This document shows positions 57,070-64,000 of a DNA stretch of 64,000 bases, in pieces. The stretch comes from Polyangia bacterium (lineage in GTDB: Bacteria > Myxococcota_A > Polyangia > Nannocystales > Nannocystaceae). The translations under genes were made by a program, and so were the position numbers. The stretch lies in NCBI GenBank assembly GCA_030424595.1, contig JAUHWG010000007.1:124001-188000 (forward strand), in the 5' to 3' direction. The notes beneath the pieces are model-generated. The model was not told where the DNA came from. It worked only from the letters and a program-made list of their open reading frames with translations, and did not search any database. Position 1 is the first letter of the stretch, and each line of letters starts with the position of its first letter.

Positions 57070-57798
57070 CTACTTGGCGCGCACGTGGGTGCCGTCGAAT
57101 TCGAAGTCGAGGCCGAGGTTGGCCTTGATCGTGTCCTTGTGGGCCGAGAGGTCCCAGCCGAGGCTGGCGAAGCCCTGGAGGAGCCGGTTGCGGATCCGCA
57201 TCGAGTCCTCCTCGGGGCTGGCCACAGCGGCGATCATCGCGTCGAGCGTGACCGGGTCCGCGAGCTCGATGAGCCCCTCGACGGCGCGGAAGCGGACGCC
57301 CTCGTCGGGGTCGACGAGGTAGCGGGCGATCAGGGGGGCGACCTGGGGGTCGTCGATATCCTGGAGGTGGGTCAGGAGCTGGAGCTTCTTGGTGGGATCA
57401 CGCTCGTAGACCGGCGGGTGATTCTCGAGGATCGCGTCGATGATCTCCCACTCTTGCTCGTCGGTCGCGAGGTCCTCGACGATCCGGAGCACCCAGGCGA
57501 TGTTGTAGTGGTCGAGGCAGAACTGCTTGGCCGCGGGGAGGATGAACTCCGGCGGCAGGCCGACGAGCTTGCGGTAGAGCCAGCCCTTCTCCTCCTCGTC
57601 CTCGATGCTCTTCGAGGCGGCGATGGTGAAGCGGCGCATGACGCCGATCAGCGCCGGCACCGTGCCCATGTCGATGAGCTGCTGCATCGCGTAGTAGCGA
57701 TCGGCGGACTGGATGTACTTGCCCTCGACCTTGCGGATCAGCTTGTCGAGTTTGTTCTTGCTGCGTCCAGCGCTGGAGAAGAGGTCACGAATTCCCAC
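57070..57798 (-). CDS. HEAT-repeat-like protein, 242 aa
   Basis: A GTG at 57798 follows AAGGAA by five bases and starts the helical sequence [20 protein letters not shown]; the frame continuing upstream to 58446 is a shadow of the lipoprotein gene. The protein is soluble and almost all helical. HEAT-like units can be seen at about 40-60 ([20 protein letters not shown]), 150-175 ([20 protein letters not shown]) and 175-200 ([20 protein letters not shown]). It probably acts by protein binding. It is between the Thr-tail lipoprotein and carB in the minus-strand block, with 32-bp gaps on both sides, so it is probably part of one transcript. Confidence 0.8.
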   Translation of the reverse strand: MGIRDLFSSAGRSKNKLDKLIRKVEGKYIQSADRYYAMQQLIDMGTVPALIGVMRRFTIAASKSIEDEEEKGWLYRKLVGLPPEFILPAAKQFCLDHYNIAWVLRIVEDLATDEQEWEIIDAILENHPPVYERDPTKKLQLLTHLQDIDDPQVAPLIARYLVDPDEGVRFRAVEGLIELADPVTLDAMIAAVASPEEDSMRIRNRLLQGFASLGWDLSAHKDTIKANLGLDFEFDGTHVRAK

Positions 57799-57830
57799 GG
57801 GGGTTCCTTTAGCGGCGAGGACGCCGGCGA

Positions 57831-58430
57831 TCAAGTGGTGCCGGTGGTACCGGTCGTCGTGGCGTCGGTGGTGCCGGTCGTCGTGGCGTCGGTGGTGCCG
57901 GTCGTCGTGGCGTCGGTGGTGCCGGTCGTCGTGGCGTCGGTGGTGCCGGTCGTCGTGGCGTCGGTGGTGCCGGTCGCGTCGGTGGTGCCGGTCGTCGTCG
58001 AGGTGGAGGTCGATGTCGTCGTCGAGGTGGTCGCCGTCGTCGTCGAGGTCGTCGAGGTCGAGGAGGTCGTCGGCTCGCTCGTCGAGGTCGTCGACGCGGT
58101 GGTGGTCGTCGAGGTGCCGCTCTCGGTCGAGCCGGTGCTCGGGGCGGTCGCGCTCGCGCTGGAGAGGGAGATCTTGCAGGCCCCGAGGTTGTCCTCGACG
58201 GTCGAGCCGTCGCGGTGGCAGCAGCCGTCGCTCTGGCAGGTGTAGCCGGCGGGGCAGGTGTTGGTGCCGACGGGGTCGCAGGAGAAGAGCACATCGCCGC
58301 TCGGGGCGCTGAAGCAGGCGCCGAGGCCGAGGCCAGCGAAGAGCGGGAGGACCAGCGGGAGGACCAGCGGGAGGACCCGCTGCAGGAGGACCCGCTGCAG
58401 GAGGATCCGCGCGGAGACGGGCGAAGGCAT
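57831..58430 (-). CDS. Lipoprotein with Thr-rich repetitive C-terminal tail, second copy type, 199 aa
   Basis: The ATG overlaps the stop codon of the preceding 2-TM protein gene (TGATG). The signal peptide is long and itself repetitive (LLQRV twice, then PLVL twice), ending LGLGAC with Cys39. A small Cys-rich domain (39-85) contains CPAGYTCQSDGCC. The remaining about 105 residues are Thr/Ser-rich, ending in six units of Thr-Thr-Asp-Ala-Thr type and the terminal sequence DATTTGTTGTT, as in the lipoprotein at 52461-53093. The two proteins thus share a plan but not the Cys-rich domain sequence. The function is unknown. Confidence 0.83.
   Translation of the reverse strand: MPSPVSARILLQRVLLQRVLPLVLPLVLPLFAGLGLGACFSAPSGDVLFSCDPVGTNTCPAGYTCQSDGCCHRDGSTVEDNLGACKISLSSASATAPSTGSTESGTSTTTTASTTSTSEPTTSSTSTTSTTTATTSTTTSTSTSTTTGTTDATGTTDATTTGTTDATTTGTTDATTTGTTDATTTGTTDATTTGTTGTT
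57836..58000 (-). repeat. 24-bp tandem repeats encoding a Thr-rich tail
   Basis: About six near-exact units of ggtgccggtcgtcgtggcgt plus cggt encode the C-terminal tail. The 5-prime part shares ggtgccggtggt(g/a)ccggtc and gtcgtggcgtcg with the repeat at 52464. Confidence 0.9.
58338..58410 (-). repeat. Tandem repeats within a signal-peptide coding region
   Basis: Units cgggaggaccag (12 bp, about three copies) and ctgcaggaggacccg (15 bp, two to three copies) encode the repeated hydrophobic blocks PLVL and LLQRV of the lipoprotein signal peptide. Confidence 0.85.
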
Positions 58431-59161
58431 CAGAAGCGGACCTCAAGACCGCTGCCGGTCGGGCGGAGGCGGGCGCGGTTGGACCTCTTCTTGGAGCGCT
58501 TGGCGTCGACCGCGAAGAGGGCGATGCCGGCGATCAACGTGACGCCTGCGCCGATCAGGAAGCCGCGTGCGATCCACGCCTGGCGCTCCCCCTTGTCGAG
58601 GATCTCCTGGTACTCGCCCTGCTTGTCGCCGTAGAGGTAGGCGCCGCCGGTCGTCAGGTCGACCGTGCTCGCGAGCCGGAGGGCGCGGTCCTCCTGGACC
58701 TCGGCCATGCCGGCGAAGACCCCCCCGGTGGTCGCCAGGGCGAAGGTGCCGAACATGGTCCACCAGGCGGCCCGTTGCATCGGTGGGAGTCGCTCGGGCA
58801 CGTCGCTGGAGGGCTCATCGTCGAGGAGCGCGGTGCCTTCGAGATCCGCGCGAGCTCGCCGGGCCTCGGGGTCTGTGCTCGAGATGACGTTGCCGCCGAT
58901 GCCGGCGCTCGTCTCTGGTTCCTCGGTCTCGACGAGCAGGTCGGGGCTCGGACCGGTGTCGTCCTCGTCGGCGGACACAGAGCCGCCGCCCGCCTCGCTC
59001 GCATCGCCAGCGTTCTCGCCTGTCCCGAGAGCGTCGGTCTCGGCGTCGCTCTGGTCGACCGGCGGCGCGGCCCTGGCCGAGCTCCCGACGAGGCTGATCG
59101 CGAGCGCGAGAGAGAGGCCCTGGCGGGTGGTCAGCGACCACTGGGCAGTTGTCAGGGACAT
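58430..59161 (-). CDS. Signal-peptide protein with two C-terminal membrane helices, 243 aa
   Basis: ATG 59161 gives a signal peptide (MSLTTAQWSLTTRQGLSLAL and onward to SSARA); the frame opening at 59209 is longer by 16 codons. A Ser/Glu/Asp/Gly-rich acidic region (about 35-115) follows. Two hydrophobic segments (about 130-150 and 203-223) flank a loop of about 50 residues. The C-terminus is basic (KRSKKRSNRARLR) and ends in Phe. The order signal peptide, acidic linker, helix, loop, helix, basic tail with final Phe is the same as in the protein at 17607-18788. Both are coupled by TGATG to a lipoprotein gene. The function is unknown. Confidence 0.78.
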   Translation of the reverse strand: MSLTTAQWSLTTRQGLSLALAISLVGSSARAAPPVDQSDAETDALGTGENAGDASEAGGGSVSADEDDTGPSPDLLVETEEPETSAGIGGNVISSTDPEARRARADLEGTALLDDEPSSDVPERLPPMQRAAWWTMFGTFALATTGGVFAGMAEVQEDRALRLASTVDLTTGGAYLYGDKQGEYQEILDKGERQAWIARGFLIGAGVTLIAGIALFAVDAKRSKKRSNRARLRPTGSGLEVRF

Positions 59162-59230
59162 CGGCGCTCGGATTGTAGTCGGGGTCGCGGCGCACGGCCA
59201 GCGCTGCATCCCCGCTCCGTCGGCAGTACT

Positions 59231-59261
59231 CCCGCGCGGGCGTGACTTTGGCCACGGCTAG
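59231..59261 (-). repeat. Diverged copy of the dispersed element end
   Basis: On the minus strand: CTAGCCGTGGCCAAAGTCAC then GCCCGCGCG. It matches the element end with one insertion or change in the A-run. It lies between the divergent genes starting at 59161 and 59391. Confidence 0.55.
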
Positions 59262-59390
59262 GGCAGAGCGGGGGGCTCTCCCTGCAAACGCGGCTGGCCT
59301 GTCCGCCTGGGGGTGTCGGCGCGTCTTCGCGGTGGTGCTCGGCGAGGCGGGGGCCTTGGCTCATCCCGGCGCTCGTTGTATCGCTTGCGG

Positions 59391-60059
59391 GTGGAAGGTC
59401 GAGGCCGAGCGCGCAGGCGAGCGCAGGCGATGTGGGCGCTGCTCGGGAGCCTCATCGTCTTCGGCGGATCCCCTGCGTGCACAGGGATGACGGGGGGCAC
59501 GTCGCTGGCGGTCCCGCTCGCCGAGGCCTACCCGACGCCGAGTGAGTTTCGCGGCCGCTGGCTCGGCGAGAGCGACGAGTCGCTCGGCTTCCTCGAGATC
59601 CAAGAGCTCGGCGGCGGCCGCTACTACGGCCGCTTCAGCTCCGATGATCGCCTGAGCACCTACGTCGCTAACATGACCCAGCAGATGGCGACCGACGGCG
59701 ACGAGAAGGTGCCCGGCAACGTGCTCCGCTTCACCTGGCAGGACGGCCGCGGCGGCGTCGGCAGCGGCTGGCTGATGGTCGATGAGGACAGCTCCGCGCT
59801 GACCGGCGAGCTGGTCTACGGCGACTCCAACCGCAGCGGCGCGCTGGCCTTTGTCCGCGACAGCGACGTAGAGGCGGTCCGCGATGACGCGGGGGCTGGT
59901 CTCGTCGACGCTCCGCCGGAGGACGGCGAGGAGCCGACCTTCGAGGACCCCGCGGTCGGCGGAGAGCCGGCGGTCGATGATCCCGCGGTCGGCGAGCTCG
60001 CGAGCGTCGGCTCGAGCTCCGGCAGGGTGCGCCTCGCATCGGCTCTCGTCACCACATGA
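59391..60059 (+). CDS. Small lipoprotein, about 222 aa
   Basis: GTG 59391 gives an Arg-rich n-region before the core WALLGSLIVFGGSPAC (Cys30); ATG 59430 would start directly at the core without positive charge and is less likely, though possible. The mature domain (about 45-165) is beta-rich (FRGRWLGESDESLGFLEIQE, then GRYYGRFSSDD) and could be a lipocalin-like or small barrel; this is a guess. The C-terminus is Asp/Glu/Pro-rich with repeated EDPAVGG units. No family recognised. The element pair at 60060-60391 follows it directly. Confidence 0.7.
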   Translation: MEGRGRARRRAQAMWALLGSLIVFGGSPACTGMTGGTSLAVPLAEAYPTPSEFRGRWLGESDESLGFLEIQELGGGRYYGRFSSDDRLSTYVANMTQQMATDGDEKVPGNVLRFTWQDGRGGVGSGWLMVDEDSSALTGELVYGDSNRSGALAFVRDSDVEAVRDDAGAGLVDAPPEDGEEPTFEDPAVGGEPAVDDPAVGELASVGSSSGRVRLASALVTT

Positions 60060-60225
60060 CCGACCTGCGCCCTGGGGGCTGTCCCCGCGAGCTTTGAAGA
60101 AGCCCGCGCGAGACTCTTGCCGCTCGCGTCGCGATCGACGAACCGCCACGGCTGCACCGGGTTGTAGCGCAGATCTACGCCAAGCCGACGAGGGCGCGCG
60201 AGGCAGGCGAGAGCGCGGACGCTGG
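60060..60225. repeat. Decayed copy of the MITE-like element
   Basis: Several blocks match the intact neighbour: cgatcgacgaaccgccacgg against ttcgacgaaacgccgctgt, and ccgacgagggcgcgcgaggc then aggcgagagcgcggac against the interior end gcgacgagggcaagcgagag then cgcgcgggac. The outer end gcgcgagactcttgccgctc resembles a terminal repeat with changes. It lies in tandem with the intact copy. Confidence 0.6.
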
Positions 60226-60391
60226 CTAGCAGCCCGTGGCAAAAGTCCCGTGTGCTGTCGCGCCGCGATCGTTGGCCCTCTTGGCTTCGACGAAACGCCG
60301 CTGTACTGGGCTGTACTGCAAGTTTCGGCGGGGCCGAGAGGGGCGACGAGGGCAAGCGAGAGCGCGCGGGACTTTTGCCACGGGCTGCTAG
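60226..60391. mobile_element. 166-bp MITE-like element with 31-bp terminal inverted repeats
   Basis: The left end (60226-60256, ctagcagcccgtggcaaaag then tcccgtgtgct) and the right end (60361-60391) are inverted repeats of each other over 31 bp, with two mismatches. The interior (104 bp) has no reading frame of note. Without a transposase gene this is a MITE, or a REP-like element mobilised in trans. Both ends are CTAG. The right end includes the TAG stop codon of the minus-strand lipoprotein gene at 60388-60390. Related sequences occur at 7658, 9795, 28836, 30178, 52406, 53711, 59231, 60060 and 63974. Confidence 0.8.
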
Positions 60392-61518
60392 GGGCTCTCG
60401 ATCCCCGCGGCCTCAGCGGCCTCGACGGCCTTGGCCTCGGCCTCCGCGTCGGCCTTGGCCTCGGTCTTGGCGCTCGCGGCGTCCGGCATCGCCGGGGCCT
60501 CGGGGAAGGGCTCACCGTCGGTGCGGACGATCGCGTCGCCCTTCACCTTGGCGAACTGGTAGTTGAGGCGCGCCTTGGTCCGCACGCCGCCGTCTTGGGC
60601 GACCGTCGTGCTGATCTCCTCGCGCAGGAGGTGCGGCTCGCCGATGTCCGCGAGGAAGAAGAGCGTGCCGCCGAAGGTCCCCTGGCTCTCGCCCCGCTCG
60701 TTCTTGGTCGAGGTGCTGCCGACGACGCGGAGCTCGACGCGGGTGTGACCGTCCTCGTTGCTCTCGTCGATCGACGTGAGCTCCCAGGTCGCCTCGCGGG
60801 CGCTCATGCGGCCGTCGTTGCGGATCGTGCAGGTGGTCTGCCAGGCCGCGCCGACGCGCACCGGGACCTCGGGAAAGTGGATACAGTAGAAGATGTCGAC
60901 GTCCGCGAGGGCCTTGACCTCGTCGGTGTCGGCGACCTCCGGCGGGGCGTCGAGGGTCGACGGACCCTTGCGCTTGCCGTCGGCGCCGATCGGGTAGCGG
61001 ATCGTCGTGTCGCGGGACGGCGCCTCGTCGGCCGTGATGAAGCGCCCGTAGGGGGGCTCTGCCTCGAATTTGTCGGTCGAGTGCACGAGGGTGCAGCGGC
61101 GCTCGGCGCCCGCGCCCTGGCACTCCTCGGTCTGGATCTTCTCCTGCCGGGCGAAGCCCGTCGGCGTCGGCATCCCGGGGTACTGGATCATGCCGACCGT
61201 GGTCACCTGGTAGGTCGTATCGTCCGGGAGGGCGAGGCGAAGGGTGACGGACTTATCGCCGGAGCCGGGCTTGAGCAGGGCGGGCGGCGGCGGTGCGGCG
61301 GCGGGGTCGGCTGTGCTCGTCTTGACCGCGCCGGCCGTCGCGGCGGGCGTCTTCGCGCCCTCCGGGGTCGACTCGGCCGCCTCGGCCTTGGCGGCCTTCT
61401 CCGCGAGGCTCGAGCTCTTGGGCGTCTGCGCGGGGCCGCAGGCGGTCATCCACAGCGGGGCGACGACGAAGACAGCGGCCAGGGCCAGCGGGCGCGGGGA
61501 GCGAGAGGAGCGATTCAC
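60388..61518 (-). CDS. Hypothetical lipoprotein, 376 aa
   Basis: The frame opens at 61638, but GTG 61518 gives a good signal peptide: MNRSSRSPRPLALAAVFVVA with lipobox WMTAC (Cys27). Residues about 30-95 are an Ala/Lys/Pro/Ser linker. The main domain (about 100-340) is beta-rich and contains two Cys pairs (EECQGAGAERRC; YCIHFP with TTCTIRN). I do not recognise it. The C-terminus is an Ala/Glu/Lys helix-like tail (AKADAEAEAKAVEAAEAAGI). Its stop codon TAG lies within the end of the MITE-like element, so the insertion has set or replaced the end of the protein. Confidence 0.82.
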   Translation of the reverse strand: MNRSSRSPRPLALAAVFVVAPLWMTACGPAQTPKSSSLAEKAAKAEAAESTPEGAKTPAATAGAVKTSTADPAAAPPPPALLKPGSGDKSVTLRLALPDDTTYQVTTVGMIQYPGMPTPTGFARQEKIQTEECQGAGAERRCTLVHSTDKFEAEPPYGRFITADEAPSRDTTIRYPIGADGKRKGPSTLDAPPEVADTDEVKALADVDIFYCIHFPEVPVRVGAAWQTTCTIRNDGRMSAREATWELTSIDESNEDGHTRVELRVVGSTSTKNERGESQGTFGGTLFFLADIGEPHLLREEISTTVAQDGGVRTKARLNYQFAKVKGDAIVRTDGEPFPEAPAMPDAASAKTEAKADAEAEAKAVEAAEAAGIESP

Positions 61519-61762
61519 GGCGGGGAGGATGGCACAGCGGGGGTCGTACGGCCACGCCATCATCGAGCGGTCCTGCGCAGCCCCTGCGAGCCGCTGGGGC
61601 CGCGGGTTCTCGCGCGTGAGCTCGGTGAAACGCGGCATAGACCCTGTCTAGACCCGGTCCTGAGGCCCGAGGCCAACGCTGAGGCGCTCGCGTAGCTCGG
61701 CCCCGCGGAGTTCTGTCCGGTCTCCTAGCGGCTTCGCGTCCGAGACCGCTATCCTCTCGGCG

Positions 61763-63976
61763 ATGCGTTCGCTCTCGATCCCCTCGCTCACCCTTCTTTC
61801 GGCGACCGCCGCTGCGGCCTTGGCCCTCAGCGCCTGCAAGGGGGAGGAGGCGCCGAGCGGAGATAGCGCGGCGACCCCCGCCGAGTCGGGACCCGCGGTC
61901 GCGGATGCCTCCGCTGGAGCTGCGGCGAGCGCTGGCGCAGCGGAGGTCGCCGCGAGCGGAGGGGCGCCGACCGCCGGCACACCGCCGCCGGCAGCGGGCC
62001 CGGCGAACCTCGACAGCCTCTTCGCGCTGCTCCCGGCGGGGGAGAGCTCGTTCATGCTGATCCGCGATCCGGCGCAGCTCTTTGACTACGCCGTCACCAC
62101 CTCGGGCTACTACGAGGAGCCGCTGGCGAAGGTCTCGGCGAAGGCGACGACCCCCGAGGGGGCGCCCCTCAGCGACCTCGCGAACGCGAGCCAGGACTAC
62201 GCAGAGGTCAAGCGTCGCCTAGAGGCGATCAAGGGGGCGCTCGATGGCGGCGAGGTCAAGCTCGAGCGGGGCATGGCGATCGTCACGGTCGGCGCGGACA
62301 ACAAGGACGCGGTCGTGATCTTCGGCTCATCCAACCCCGACGGCGTCCGTGCGCTCTTGACCGCGGTCGGCGTCGAGGAGGGCAAGGGCACCTGCAAGGC
62401 GCTCGACGGCGCGGCGGGCTACGTCATCTGCGGCGAGAGCGAGGCGGTGCTCGCGGGCTACAAGGCCGGAGGCAAGGACGGAGCGGCGGCGAAGGCCGCT
62501 CTTCAGAGCAGCCTCCCCGGGATCGCCCTCGACGAGGCGCAGATGGTCGCCTCGATCAAAGACGACGAGCTGGTGACCCTGGCGATGACCGTGAACGCCG
62601 GTGACATGGCCTTCCACATCGGCCTGCCGACGGGGGAGAGCGACGTCGCCGAGGCCCGCGAGGTCCTGACCGCGGGCAAGCCGGAGCTCCTCCGATTCGT
62701 CCAGCCGGGCACCGGCTTCATGTGGGCCCACATCGACACCGCGGCGATGCGCAAGCGCTCCCCCGAGATCGAGCAGATGCCGCCGATCTTCGGCAACGCG
62801 ATCGACAAGCTCACCGGTGAGATCCTGCTCGGCGGTACGCGGGAGCCCTCGTCCCTCCAGATCCGCGTCGGCAGCGCCGATCCCTCGACCTTCAAGCCCG
62901 CCCTCGACATGGCCCTCCTCGCCAAGAACGAGGTGCCGAAGTCGGTGCCGGGGGTGAAGGGATCCAAGGTCGACTTCGATCGGACGACGATCCCCCACAA
63001 GGACGGCGACATCACGGCGCTCCACCTCGGCGCCTCCGGGATCCCGATGCTCGAAGGTCTCCGCGAGCGCCTCGGCTTCTCGCTCGATCTCTGGGTCTTC
63101 GGCGCCGACGGGGCGCTGTCCATGATCGCCGGCGCCGACGCGGAGGCGGTCAAGAGCCTGACGGGCGGGAGCAGCGATCCGAGCAGCTCCCTGCCGCCGT
63201 CGCTCGCCAAGAGCATGGCCGCCGGGGAGGCCTCCGCGGTCCTCCACATGCCGCTCGACACCCTGCACGGGCCGCTCCTGCAGACCTTCCTCGAGGAGGC
63301 GAAGGGCAAGGGGGTGCCGGTCGATCCGGAGCTCGTACGGATGGGAGTCGGGCTCACCGGGCCCCTGTCGAGCTTCTCGTTTTGGGTCAGCGACGTCGAC
63401 GACAAGATGGTCGCTCACACCTCGATCCGGCTGATCGGCGACCCGGCGACCGAGGAGGGCCGAGCTGCCCTCGACGCCGCCAAGGACGTCGCGACCGGCG
63501 GTGACGCAAAGGCGGTCTTCGAGGCCCTGGCCGCTCGCTACCCCGACTCTCCGCGTCTCGTCGCCTACAAGGCGCGGGCGGGGGAGGGCGGCGCCGGCGA
63601 TCTGATCGGCTCGGCGATCGGCGCGGCGATCGGCGGAGCCTCGGTCCTCGCGCCGACGTTCCTCCTCAGCAGCGCGGCGGGGGTCGACGAGGTGACCGAG
63701 GTGACCGAGGTGACCGAGGTGAAGGCGCCGGAGACGACGCCCGAGAAGAAGCCCGAGAAGAAGCCGGCGAAGACTCCCGAGAAGAAGCCGGAGAAGCAGC
63801 CGGAGAAGAAGCCGGAGAAGACTCCCGAGAAGAAGCCAGAGACCAAGCCGGACGAGACCAAGCCGGACGAGACCAAGCCGACGACGCGGCCCAAGGATCC
63901 TTCGACCGTGCCGTCGACGACGCCGACGGAGGAGCCCAAGACTCGGCCCAAGCGCGTCGGTCGGCAGCCGAGCTAG
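61763..63976 (+). CDS. Large hypothetical lipoprotein with Lys-Pro-Glu repeat tail, 737 aa
   Basis: The signal peptide MRSLSIPSLTLLSATAAAAL ends in lipobox LALSAC (Cys25). An Ala/Gly/Ser linker follows to about residue 75. The body (about 75-620) is mixed alpha/beta with few Cys, and opens with NLDSLFALLPAGESSFMLIR, which recalls periplasmic proteins of the DUF3352 kind; this is uncertain. A hydrophobic Gly/Ala stretch (about 615-640, LIGSAIGAAIGGASVLAP) could enter a membrane. The C-terminus (about 643-737) is built of EVTEVTEV and many KPEKKPEK units encoded by 9- and 12-bp repeats. Another element end follows its TAG directly. Confidence 0.82.
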   Translation: MRSLSIPSLTLLSATAAAALALSACKGEEAPSGDSAATPAESGPAVADASAGAAASAGAAEVAASGGAPTAGTPPPAAGPANLDSLFALLPAGESSFMLIRDPAQLFDYAVTTSGYYEEPLAKVSAKATTPEGAPLSDLANASQDYAEVKRRLEAIKGALDGGEVKLERGMAIVTVGADNKDAVVIFGSSNPDGVRALLTAVGVEEGKGTCKALDGAAGYVICGESEAVLAGYKAGGKDGAAAKAALQSSLPGIALDEAQMVASIKDDELVTLAMTVNAGDMAFHIGLPTGESDVAEAREVLTAGKPELLRFVQPGTGFMWAHIDTAAMRKRSPEIEQMPPIFGNAIDKLTGEILLGGTREPSSLQIRVGSADPSTFKPALDMALLAKNEVPKSVPGVKGSKVDFDRTTIPHKDGDITALHLGASGIPMLEGLRERLGFSLDLWVFGADGALSMIAGADAEAVKSLTGGSSDPSSSLPPSLAKSMAAGEASAVLHMPLDTLHGPLLQTFLEEAKGKGVPVDPELVRMGVGLTGPLSSFSFWVSDVDDKMVAHTSIRLIGDPATEEGRAALDAAKDVATGGDAKAVFEALAARYPDSPRLVAYKARAGEGGAGDLIGSAIGAAIGGASVLAPTFLLSSAAGVDEVTEVTEVTEVKAPETTPEKKPEKKPAKTPEKKPEKQPEKKPEKTPEKKPETKPDETKPDETKPTTRPKDPSTVPSTTPTEEPKTRPKRVGRQPS
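63696..63880 (+). repeat. Tandem repeats encoding EVT and KPEK units
   Basis: Three exact copies of gaggtgacc are followed by about ten imperfect copies of gagaagaagccg and related 12-mers in the 3-prime part of the large lipoprotein gene. Confidence 0.9.
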
Positions 63977-64000
63977 CAGACCCTGGCAAAAGTCCCCGCG
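63974..64000 (+). repeat. Dispersed element end abutting a stop codon (runs off right edge)
   Basis: TAG (the lipoprotein stop) is followed by cagaccctggcaaaagtccc cgcg. This matches the left end of the 60226-60391 element; the remainder lies outside the window. Confidence 0.75.

Overview
The window is very GC-rich, gene-dense DNA whose gene content points to a myxobacterium (Myxococcota), most likely of the Nannocystis/Plesiocystis/Enhygromyxa type. The indications are: about fourteen lipoprotein genes, many with Ser/Thr/Gly-rich linkers after the lipobox cysteine; a myxobacterial-type Cys-rich repeat and an IgGFc-binding-type lipoprotein; two eukaryote-like Ser/Thr kinases, one a 1729-residue kinase/ATPase/histidine-kinase fusion; an ECF sigma factor next to a kinase; and a calmodulin-like EF-hand protein. 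The family assignment is inference from gene content. No rRNA, tRNA, CRISPR array, phage or transposase gene was found.

Layout. 1-19.2 kb: surface lipoproteins, an SMC-like ATPase (minus strand), a two-PDZ lipoprotein, a SulP anion transporter, a WG-repeat protein, a divergent ECF sigma factor/Ser-Thr kinase pair, and a translationally coupled pair consisting of a haem-motif lipoprotein and a membrane protein. 19.4-26.5 kb: a minus-strand acyl-CoA catabolic cluster (SDR, carboxyltransferase, enoyl-CoA hydratase, biotin carboxylase, beta-keto acid cleavage enzyme) with a divergent SCP2 sterol/lipid-carrier gene. Its order recalls the acyclic-terpene (atu) and leucine (liu) operons. 26.7-32.4 kb: a VWA lipoprotein, the EF-hand protein, a DUF4003-like protein, a HEAT-like protein and pantothenate kinase. 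32.5-47.6 kb: the giant kinase, comM, a QEGLA-motif (DUF1704) metalloprotease-like protein, a zinc-ribbon protein, a PAP2 phosphatase, meaB, an NAD-dependent epimerase, and pgi coupled to a small membrane protein. 48.2-64 kb: a lipoprotein, a UDP-glucose pyrophosphorylase-like gene, and a long minus-strand block containing greA and carB interspersed with lipoproteins, followed by three more lipoprotein genes.

The main non-coding signal is a family of short intergenic elements built on the core GTGGCAAAAGTCCCG. One copy (60226-60391) is an intact 166-bp MITE-like unit with 31-bp terminal inverted repeats. Partial or diverged copies occur at eight or more other places, often directly against a stop codon, and in two or three cases the element end itself contains the TAG stop. 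Young tandem repeats are also abundant, both between genes and inside lipoprotein genes, where they encode Thr-rich tails, KSSGG linkers and even part of a signal peptide.

Other points for a second look: the ECF sigma factor has lost acidic residues of the usual region 2.2 motif and sits back-to-back with a kinase; the carboxyltransferase has Gly-Gly where methylcrotonyl-CoA carboxylases are remembered to have His-Phe; the SDR lacks the YxxxK motif; the EF-hand protein has an exact 36-residue loop spacing; and two lipoproteins end in near-identical Thr tails, one of them translationally coupled to greA.
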